Of a stretch of 64,000 nucleotides of DNA, positions 36,059 to 48,000 are shown in pieces. Within the stretch, counting starts at the first letter, position 1; every line of letters begins with the position of its first letter. The stretch comes from Trichobilharzia szidati. Taxonomy: Eukaryota > Platyhelminthes > Trematoda > Strigeidida > Schistosomatidae. The stretch covers positions 99,268,020 to 99,332,019 of the forward strand of contig OX235272.1 of NCBI GenBank assembly GCA_944472155.2, in the 5' to 3' direction. A model generated the notes under the pieces. That model saw only the letters and a list, made by a program, of their open reading frames with translations. It made no database searches and was not told the origin of the DNA. The translations under genes and the position numbers were made by a program.

Positions 36059-39000
36059 GTAAAGCCAGGGATAAGGATCTAATTGAGAATTAAATATTTC
36101 TTCGTTCAATTCTTTTGCTTCCTAAATGTGGATTTTTCTCTATATTCAAATAGTTAAGCAACTGGGATGTAGGTTTGTTTTATGCATGAATAAAAGATAT
36201 AATACAATGAGTAATGATGTATACAAAACACAGATATATAAAAAAATCTAGAGAATGTCTAAAATTGAACTGTTTTTTGCTACTGTCTTAAATAATCATT
36301 ATAATATTCCATCATATTTGTGTTTTGAAGAAAAAGATAACATAAAAAGACGTAACATTAAATGTCCGTACTTATTATGCCGTAAGCAATCATATACAGA
36401 AACAATTTGAATGCATGACAAGTAGGTGATATATGGGTAATCATTGAAGTTGAAACAAAAGTCTAGTTCGGCAAGAAATTCAAATCAGTAAGTGGTCTCT
36501 CACTATCTGGTTCAGTGGTCTACCACAGACGGTTATGATATCCAGCTGGTATTAATTTTGGATTATATCACTGGAGATTTCACTCAGATGGCAAAATGGA
36601 ACTCACCAACATGATGCAAACGGATTGATGATTTCATTAGGATGACATGTTATGTTAGTTGATAATTAAATATATTAGTTAATTAGTCAGAAATTTATCT
36701 GCTAGAGGCTGTAGGAAAGAATGAGATTGGTTGCCTTTAGTAACCCAAGGATAAATGATCAGTTTTCGTGATTTTAAAAATTTTGAGGTTCTATATGAAT
36801 TTATTTAATGTAACTAGATAATGTTTCGAGCACAACTAACTGCTCATAATAATGCTGCAAACGTCATTTAGTTACTAATACTGTATCTGTATGTCTTTGT
36901 TATATCAAATGAATTTATCTAATAACGACCAATTAAAATTATGATATCCGTTAATTAATCACAAGATCACCGAATCAGAAATATTTAAAAACAAACATTC
37001 TCTATGAAAACAACACAAGTATTATGAACGAAGTAGTGCTTACTTTTCGTAGTTTATCATATTGGAAAGAATCAGCGAGAATAAATCACCGAACACAATA
37101 TGAACATTTTTCTCCCAATCTCTGTAGACACAAAGTATAAAAAAATACTGGGTGTAATATATGTGTTGCTAAAAAATATTGCCAGTAAATACACTTTCAA
37201 GTGCTGAAAAAGTGCACCTATAGTTTTTAATTTTCGGCTACTTACACTGTGAGAGTTGACAGCTACTCGCAGGGCTAGAAGGAAACAGAAAAATAGTTTT
37301 GTGTGGCTACATACATCACACTACATCTGTCTGAAGCAAGCAACATGGAGTTCACTTAAATGAGTTCGTCATTCCTATAATGGATCTGTACCTAAAGAAA
37401 GCTAATACCAATGACGAACACCAGTAGGGAACGTTGATGTGTACAACATTGTAGGCTGACCCTTATATCCTCTTCTTCGAAAATTCGGAAGTTGCACAAT
37501 TGGTTTAGTACACCCTACAGTGGTCACACCCACTTCAGACAATAGTGAGCCTAAACTCTGACACCCCTATCAGCTAATTTATACACCAATAGTAACTATT
37601 TCGATATTAATTTTATACATTTTATAGAAGGACATCACAAAACATTATTTCCAATCCATAGAGTACCTTCGATATCTAAGTGACACTTTTCAACCGGGAC
37701 GGTCACAGGAGTATACTCATTTAAACAATCTGATAATCAGCACGTAATAAAAAGTGGTTTATGATAATGAAAAATAGCAGAGAATCGTATTTTTCATATG
37801 CTTTTGCTTGAAAGACAGTCGCTTATTGTACTCATTACCTTTATGTAACTGTACTATTTTTATACTTCGGAAACACAAAGTTATATGTTAAATCACCTCT
37901 AAATCAACAATAGAAAAGCCCAAACTCTCTGTCGTGCATAGTGATAGCGAGAGCTGAGATTTATTGGCTAGGTATTTGAATTTCAGTGCGCAACGGTTTT
38001 GAGTTCCTATATCAGGAAAAACAACCCGCTCAGAAGAGTAAGCAGTTAGTAAATAAAACGAAACTCTCATGCTAAATCATGCTACTAGCCACCACTTAAC
38101 AAATCTCAGACTGCAAATTGACAGACTATTGTGAAATTCCTTCCAAGAGTTTTTGTGGTCGACCTATTTGATTCAGGGTAATCAAACTGACTCCGTAGTC
38201 GGGCCTGCACATCGCAATGATTCAAAGAGCTATCCTGTTTGGAACAAATGTTCCAGCAGTTCTTACCAGGACAGAAAGGTTGACTGGATAGCCGTTAGAC
38301 TAAAAGCAATTACCACAATAATTCGAAGCCGCTCATACTATGGTGGAGGTCTAAGGACGGAGTCGTACTGCTGGCGAAAACGGATTTAACAGCGGTAAAG
38401 TGTTCCACTCGGATGACCAACAAGCCTATCCACTTTGAGGAGGAGGGTCAGTGGAATATGCCAACATACTTTGCGGCGGACACAACTTTAAAAACCACTT
38501 CAAACACGTAATGTATGACTGGTGTGAATCACTTGTCTGTTGAGCTCTGCGGTTATGCAACACTAATGCACCATCTGTATCTGGTATTTCCAGGAGAGAT
38601 CAGCTTTCACGATATGGGTATTTGGGTGGTTATAATAGCCCACACATTTTCATATGAACGAGCAGTTCACCTAATCCTCACTCACCTTCATCTTCTTGCT
38701 TTCTTGTCGCCATTAATACTATTTCACAAGTGGATTTTCAGTTTTCCCTTAACTTTGTCACTATTAATAGCAACCACAGCCAGAAAGACATGACTAATAA
38801 TCACGCTGCTACTCCTCTACCCAGGCGAGGTTAGGAATGTTGTTAGGAAACGGGGAGAAATCAATTCATGATGTTTTGAAGCTGTATCCATTGAGGCACA
38901 CGTTAAACATGCCAAGGCATCGACCTTCCACGTCAGGCAATGTTAGCTGACAAGGACTATTTTGGAATAAACAAGGGGTGCTAAAACAAAAATATGACAT

Positions 39001-42000
39001 TCAATCCATAAAGACTCGGACGGTTAGTTTGAGTCGTGCAGGGATGTGTAGACTGCTTGGCTGGGATCCTCGAGACGTCAAGAATCAATGGCTGAAGATT
39101 ATTGGTGACGCAGCTGGAATTTTTTTCTCAATGGCGCAGATGCATTCACTTTCTCTGTAATCTCGCAGATCTATTAAATTCTCACTATTCTTCATGCATT
39201 CATTCTTACTCCTGTATGTTACAGTCCTTTCAGTTTTTTTTTTCGCTTCGTTTAAGTGCTATTAGGTTGTGACAACTTAAACTGATGCGACTTTGTAAAA
39301 GAACCTACTCTGAAAACTCAATCAGTCAGTTCGGCAAACTCAATTCAATTAAATGTAGTTTAAGTTTAAGGGTTTAGGATACTAATCATAAAGTGGTGTA
39401 GGTCATTGAAGGTGGATGAAAAAAACACAATAAATCAGTAAGCAGAACGAACTGAGAAACTCGGCATAAGTTTGAGGTACTTTTGAAGTTTACAAAAGAT
39501 AGTGAATAAGAACTGTACATAAGTCCTGTAGTAGCGATCACCTGACCACTCCTTAAAAGATGTAACATTTTTTCATATGTAACAAGAATATATTCTTACA
39601 AATTAGGTATTATGCGTAACTTTAGTATGGATTACCATTTGACTTATTCACAATTTATATAACGCTACATGTACAGGTGTAAGCGAATGACCAAAAAGTT
39701 GTTAACACAAGCTTTTTAAAGAAACATTAATTACCACACCTATAATTGTAAGTAACGGTAAAATTCATTAATTAGTGGAAATAACGGATGGTTAAAGAAC
39801 ACAAAATTGATTCAAGATGTACTTTATAAATTTAGGAATGCTGATTATTGAACGAAGAATATTCTTCTTCTGTACAGTATTAAAGAAATTTAATATAGCT
39901 ATAGGATGAGAGCTATATGTTCGGAAGATGTGATTCAGAATGAGATTAAGGCGATATTTGACACCTTAATTGAAAACAGCTATCCCAAAAACTTCATATG
40001 AAAACATATAACTACAAAAGTCGAAAGAAGTTTTTTTCATTTATGAACATAAATTATTATTATTGTTCCCTTGGGTTCCTAGTGGAACATAGGGCTTCAA
40101 CTGCACGTCTCCACTTGCTTCTGTATTCTGCTGTACTTTTCACATGCATCCTTGTTAGTTCATACTGTTTCAACTCCTGTTCACACGATCTCCTCCATGT
40201 CACCCTTGGACGTCTCACTCGTCGCTTCCCTTTCGAGTTCCACTCGAGGGCATGACGCGCGATGTCACCCAACGGCCTCCTCAGCGAGTGTCCCATCCAT
40301 CTCCACTTTCTCCTGCCTATTTGTTGGGCGATTGGTTCTTGTTTTGTTTGTTCCCATAGTTTCTTGTTGGTGATTCTTTCCGGCCATCTGATCTTCAGTA
40401 TAGAACGAAGACAGCTGTTGATAAAGGTCTGCAACCTGTTGGAAATATTCTTTGTGACCTGCCAAGTTTCTGATCCGTATAGAAGAACTGACTTGACGTT
40501 TGTGTTGAAAATCCTAATTTTGTTGTTGATGCTGAGTGACGAAGATTTCCAGATTGGTTTCAGGTTGATGAATGTGTTTCTCGCCTTCCCGATTCTCGAT
40601 TTGACATCCTCGTCCGTTCCTCCTGTAGTTGAGACAATGCTCCCTAGAAAAGTGAATGAAGTAACTTCTTTCAAATCCCTCCCGTTGATGGTGATTGGCG
40701 CTGGATGTTGCTGTTGTTGTTGGTTGGTTATTTTCATAACCTCTGTCTTGTCTATGTTCACCTGGAGTCCTGTCTTTGCTGCTTCTTCGACCAGTTTGTC
40801 GGTTTTCGCTTGTGAGACTTCGATTTTGTGTGACATCAAACATAAGTCATCCGCGAAATCCGGGTCTTCTAGGTTCTGCACGTTATGAACATAAAACACT
40901 ATTCAATATGCGACAATTGATTTATGTAAAATATCCCGTCCTGTTGGAATCAGTTCACTTTTATATTTCTTCTTGATAATTGCACCAGCATAAAATGTTG
41001 CCAGCAGAAAAAACCAGTCAGAGTAAAGAAGAGAGTTCCCAAAGTTAACACTGAATTAAAGGATTATAATTTGAATTTACTTATATTGATACAAGAGAGT
41101 GACATCTATTGTTGTTGAGGAGAAATCAGAAAGAAAGTTACTATGGTTAAGTTATATCTACCAGCTACGTTAAGATGAGTAGCACAGTAAAAAAGTAAAT
41201 CCTAGTTTGGGAATCATCGGTAGTACGCGCCGACTGGGTTTTGAACCCAGGGCAAGGCAAACTCATATACTATTTAGTCACTGGGACCCGTTTCCACAGC
41301 CAGTAAATGATTTCTTATCCCTACCAATTCGTGATTTTAACGCGACTACCAGCCATTTAATCCTCACAAATCAACTATTGAAAAAAGTAAATTCTAAACA
41401 GAGCTATATGCCAAGTATGAAAAATTAGGCTTAGCTAGAGCATTGTAATCAATGAAGGATATTCAATAGGTAGCAGTTACAAATATGAAAGCAGTGTACA
41501 ATTCTCAGTTACATACACGGTGAACACTTGTCTCATTAAAGCATTTAAGTGAAGAAAGAAATGAGTTACTGTAACTGCGGTGAACAGAGGGAGTCTGTTT
41601 GAGACATGTCATCAAACATCTATTTAAAAGTATCAAGATCCCACAGAAGTATATAAAACACTTTAACTCGCCTTCAAAACTTTCTGGCTGTCTAAAGAAA
41701 ACACCTTAAAGCCATCATACCCTTCTTAGCATCGGTACAAATTCCAAAACAAACCTTCATTACAGAGTAGGTTCTTCACATTATGTCAGTACCTGGTGCT
41801 AATAATTTATGTAACGTACGAACTATATGACGGTGCAGCATGTCCTACTGAAAAGAACCTGTAAAAACTATGAGTGCGTGAGGTCTTCTGCAAGAATCTT
41901 GCGTAGCGAAGAGACGAATTAAGTAGTGAAAAGAAAACAGTAGTGGAACAACACAGAAATTATCAAATGAACACAAAAGAAATACGATATGAGTAACTCC

Positions 42001-45000
42001 AAAAACTGAAATTGTAATATAGGGCTGTGTATTTTCCAATAAATGTACATCATTTTGCCCAATCAATGATAGTGTGTTTTACAAATACAACGGAATACTT
42101 GATTCGTTCAAAAATGCTAACTTTAACAAATAAGTTTGTTTATTGGATGTATCACACAGTGGTGGGACAGTATTATTTACTGGATGACGTTTCGAACAAA
42201 ATTTATTGTTCATAATCATTTCATCAATTATAATCACACAACTTCGGAACTTGAGTTTTATAGTTTTCTTTATTCTCTCCTATTTGTCGTAGGGGTGGTA
42301 GTAGAATTTTCCAGATGTCTGGGACAGGTGTTGAATCATTCCTATTACACGTATTTGCAGTTGATTCGATAAAAAGATTCTGTTATCAATCTCTTCCTCC
42401 ACTCTGTGACATTAGATTTTAAAACTGTCATCCTATCCCATCCTATTGTATGGTTGAGTGTAATTGCATGTAGTGCTATAGTTGAACTATTCTCTACATT
42501 TCTTATCTTATTCTGGTCAACTAGTGTAGATTTTGCTAGGTTAATGTGCTCCGCTAGTCGCTGTTTGTGGCAGACATATACATCGATTACTGGGAAAACT
42601 TAGCGACTGAAACGTTCAACCCCACCTAAAAGTATGGTAGAGGTATGTAGAGGACACATACACTATACTTAAAACACAAGATAAAGGTAAATTTTTCGAA
42701 CACATTTACTCAAAGGTGAAGGCAATTCAATTCACTGATGAATTGGAAAGTCAGGAAGCGGAACTTACAATGTTAGATTGTAGCATAAAAAGGAAAGAAG
42801 ATGGGAAGTTAAACACTAAAGTTTACAGGAAACCCACACATTCAAACCGATATTTAGATTTCCGATCATCGCACCCCATGTCAGTAAAAAAAGGATTGGT
42901 GAAATGTTTTAGGAACAGGACACAAAAACTAAGTAGTACCAAGGAGAATCTAAGACAGGAGGTTAGTCATATAAGAGAAGCTTTGAAGCGTAATAATTAC
43001 CTTGATAAATTAATGAAAAATTATGTAGGAAAGTGTGGAAATGTAATTAATAATAGTGACAGTGTTAATAATTCTAATGTCAATGACGACATGCATGTGA
43101 AACATGAGCAAGATAGTGACAACACCAACAATAAAGAATCGCAATCATCAGTAGTGATTCCTTGCAAGGAAGGAACTTCGGAAACCTTACGCAGAATTCT
43201 TAATAAGGCAGGAATAAAAATGGCATTCAAGCCCACAAACTCAATTAGAAACAAGATTTGTCGGTTAAAGGATCCTGTGGAACCTTTAAAACAAAACCAT
43301 TTGGTTGATCTAATACCCTGTCTGCAATGATTGTGAGGTCAAATACATAGGTCAAACTAGTAGAACAGGGGCAGTCAGACTAGCCGAGCATAAAAGCCTA
43401 GCAAAATCTACACTAGTTGACCAGAATAAGATAAGAAATGTAGAGAATAGTTCAACTATAGCACTACATGCAATTACACTCAACCATACAATAGGATGGG
43501 ATAGGATGACAGTTTTAAAATCTAATGTCACAGAGTGGAGGAAGAGATTGATAACAGAATCTTTTTATCGAATCAACTGCAAATACGTGTAATAGGAATG
43601 ATTCAACACCTGTCCCAGACATCTGGAAAATTCTACTACCACCCCTACGACAAATAGGAGAGAATAAAGAAAACTATAAAACTCAAGTTCCGAAGTTGTG
43701 TGATTATAATTGATGAAATGATTATGAACAATAAATTTTGTTCGAAACGTCATCCAGTAAATAATACTGTCTCACCACTGTGTGATACATCTAATAAACA
43801 AACTTATATGGAGTTGCTTACTACCACAGTGCCCAGGTTTCAAAGATATACTAGCTTCATCAATGTGATGTAGAGGTTGGGCTAGTTTATCATAATGGCA
43901 TCATCTATCCCCGTGCATGACACAGGTATTAGATTACTTAGTTGTTAGGCCTTCTACGCATGAAAAGGATGAATTCCATACTTGTACTGAAAATACGGTG
44001 TGGCATCAAGCTGTAAATAAAAAAAAACTTACTTTCTTTGACCCAAAAGTTCGTGTAATAATTCTTGCGCAGCTAAATTGTCCAACTGTGGTAGAATTTT
44101 ATCCAATTCTGAAGGAATTGGAAAGCCGGCTTGCTATATTTTTAAGATAAATAATGGAATAATGATCACATATTATTTTTCTGAAAATGGTGCATGTTCT
44201 TTTGCGAAATTACATTTCTTGAAGGAATATTATTAAGAAGAGAATTATTTTTTCAAGGTCTTTACACTGATACACATTAGTAGTAGGGGTAGTGATGTGC
44301 TCTTTTACTATGTGAGGTTGTTGATTTGGAAACTTGTCATAGTAGTTGGTGATATACTTTCTAAGAGCGCAACATCAACGTTTTTAAACTTCAGCGTATT
44401 TGCACTAGGATTCCGAATTATAAGAAACACACCATGAAGTGAATACCATTACTGGTTGAGATGCAAATAAGTCTTACTGAAAACTTCCTAACAGGATGAG
44501 ACAATGACTATGAATTTTATTTTTACTAAACATAAACCGAATATCGAAATGAAATGTAATGCACTATAATAGTGTCTGTTTAAGCAGCCAATATTAAGGG
44601 AGAACAATTAACTGGATTCGATAAAATCAATAGCGAAACACAATAAGTATAAATATAGGTAAAATGTTATTATCCCAATTTAATGTAGGTGGTGTTCATT
44701 TGATATATTTTTTACACTTCTCTGTGCACTTCATTTGAGAACAAAATATGTAGAGCATTCTTCTGAAGCTGGCAGAAATTTCATGAATTCACTAAATACT
44801 ACTACTGTAATAAGCATTTCAATTCCTAAGTGTCTTATAAGAAACACTGATGGCATATAAATGAATATCCACGATTCAGTTGGAATCTCCATAACAAAAG
44901 ATTGTTATCCGTGCGGCTACATTTATCTTCACTTCTTTGACAGTTTATTTCACTAAATTACTATGCATTCACTATGAACACTAGTACCAATAGGAATGCA

Positions 45001-48000
45001 TGTAAGCCATTAAAATGATGCGTTTTGACAGCGTACTTTTGCATTCTACTATTAAGTAAATTACAACAAAGGGGAACGTCAGAAAACAACAATTATTACA
45101 CCATTGATGTTTTTATAGAAGTAGCTATAATACGGTGAAGTACACTAGTCAAGTAAACAGCAAGAAAGTATAACGTTTGAGTTACACCTACAGAAATGTG
45201 TAATTTTAAGTGTCAATAAACGCTCTCATTCAGGGAACCACGAACAAGCAAAAAGCAATCAATGAACAGTTGTTAGGTTTCGACAGTAACTCAAACCCAT
45301 CACACAATGCAGTATTTTGTCACAGCGTGCTTGGTGACACAACACGACAGTATAACAAACACAAAATGTAAGTGCATTTATACCTTGCAAACTATCTCCA
45401 TCTATAGTTCTTAGTTGTCAATACGAACCTAATCAAAGAACTTACACTTGCTGATATAACCAAGATCATTGATAACTTGATTGGCTTAGTGTTATGTTTC
45501 TATGGGACTAAGCTTCGCTTTATTCCAACCCAATTAAATCTCAGCAAATATCATACATTGGAATAATGGTGGGTGGGAATTAGTAGACAAGTCTTAACCA
45601 ACTCACTCAGTGGGTTCCATATTAGATAACTTCACTTGATATAACACGTAGTAATGCAGTACTAATAAATGAATGACATTTTGAGCACAATTTTTTGCTC
45701 ATAATAATATGAATGTATTGACATGATTCGATAACTTGCTTTAGATAGCCTCGCTTCCTTCTGTTTTGTGTTGCAATTTTCCATAAACTCGGAATAGGTG
45801 TCATATCATTTGGATTGCATGTGTTTAGTGTTGATTTGATGAATGAAGATGTGGTGACTTGCCTCTTTCCACCTACCAACATTAATTTACCCTGTCACAT
45901 CCAGTTGTGTGATTACATACTAGTGAATGCATTGAGATGGCCGGACTTTTTTCCGACAATCTAACTGACCTCACAATTTAGAAAATTATATCATTTTTTA
46001 AAATTGGATCTATCGGATCTTTAAGCCGAAAACGTTTATCTCAAAATAAGTTGGTTGATCTGAATGCCACTCTAATTCCAGCCTAATTAAGAATCCAACG
46101 CAGATTTCTGAAGCTCCTCCTTTATACGGCAGTACTACACAGGCTTTGAATTCCATGTTAGTGTTCTTGTCTTCATTATTTACATAATTAGGCACAACGG
46201 TAGAATGATCACCAACCATGCAGGTGGTTCTGGGTTTGATCCCCGGCCGACGCACTCTTTTACCTCGCTAAGCCAGTATTAAGACTGGTAAAAAGGGAAG
46301 GTTGGGCATGAGGCTAGTAACCCCATTCAATAAAAATAAACACCACTGCTACCGGAACTTAGAAGCTCTAGCCTGAAGCCCTATGTTCTACTGGGAACGA
46401 AAAGGGATAAAATAAAAATAAATAACCTTTCTTATTTTTTCCTAATTTTCATATTATACAAGAAGGTAGTCTGGAATGTCACCGATCTATAATGGACCTA
46501 AAATTGATACTAAATTTTTAGATAGTTCACATGTCGGGTGTTCCTTAAGTCAATTGCTGGCCAGTTAGGGTATCCTTATTTTTATAAATTTAATACTGTC
46601 AGCATTCTACTACATGTATTAGTTTTAGGCTTTAAGTTAATCCATGGTGTGTTAATTTTCTTCTGATGTTAATCAATGCACACTTTCACCAAGTTACTGA
46701 GGTGACCTATGTACTCAATCACGCTACTTCCTATATACAAATGGTGTATTAAATACAAACCAGTCCGTTTAGGAAAGAAGAAACGCATCTGAAATTCTCA
46801 GACTGTCCCGTAGCAGTTAAAATACTCTCTATTTAACTTATTTCTTTGTCTCAAATGACTGTATCTTTTTCATATTCTAAAAAAGTTAACTAAGGCAAAT
46901 TCCACCGAGATAATAATCTCTGGGAAGAAACATCATGAGAACAAGTGCTCTATTCTGAAATTAGTGGATACACTGCGATGAGATTTAGGTTATGACTGGT
47001 AAGACTGGACAGTTTTCCCCGGTATTATTTCACTTGTTCCACTTGTCATTCTAAATCAATTCCTTTTTACAACATTAAATTCTATGCTATTAAATTTCAC
47101 ACAATATTACGTAACGTTTTTATTTTATTCGATTTGTCTACTAATCTTATAACTGCACACCCTTTTTCAAGTTCTATCCATCCTATGAATTATTCTATAC
47201 ATGACATTAATTTGCTTTGCCACTTGACATTTAACTACGATTATAATCACTAACATTTTAGTTTTAATTGCATTTCATATTATTATTTTATGCATTCACA
47301 CCTATGTTTCAATTCCCTTACCGGATATAACTTCTTAAAAACGATATATATACGATTGTACAGCTTGATGATAAATTCGTTGAAAAGAGTCTCTTCGCTG
47401 AATCATTTGTTTTGATTTTCTATATGTTACAATGGGAATTTTCCATGATTTAAAACAATTTTAAATTTTTACTTACAACTAAATAACTATATTGAGGTAT
47501 AATTTTGGTCTGCTAAGATTCGCGTGAATCTATGACAGCCAAAACATAACACAATATGGTATTTTCATTCAAGAACATAAAATAATTTTCGTCTCCTGTA
47601 AAAAATTGTCCACCAGAAAAAATTTGGCTGGTGCAGATGGAAATTCACTACGATGGTTCAACTCCACCAAGGTTGCAAGTACGCTTTGCTAACAAGTTCC
47701 AACAAACATGAAAAACCATACGAAACAGTGCTTTCCATAGACCACCTTCAACTGGATAAGATTAATTTTTAAGAATTAGTTTTTAGGGATATTATCTGTT
47801 TCAGGTTAGACCACTGATTGATATCAATTAGAGAACCATTGGAAACCAGGGAGTATTGGACAGATGTTTCCTTCTAGTTTGGGATTCATCGCCAGTACGC
47901 ACCCGTCGGGTTTCGAACCCACCACCTTCCGGTTACAAGGCAAGCTCAGCTACTGAGACCCGATTCAATGGCCAGCCCATGAATTCTAACTTCTAACAAT

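Noticed and set aside
40262..40888. A 208-codon ORF on the plus strand
   Set aside because: It is the antisense shadow of the RTE-B coding frame at 40060-40899.
43917..44150. A 77-codon plus-strand ORF
   Set aside because: It lies over the SINE-C tail and the antisense of exon 7; the minus strand has fitting splice sites and phase.
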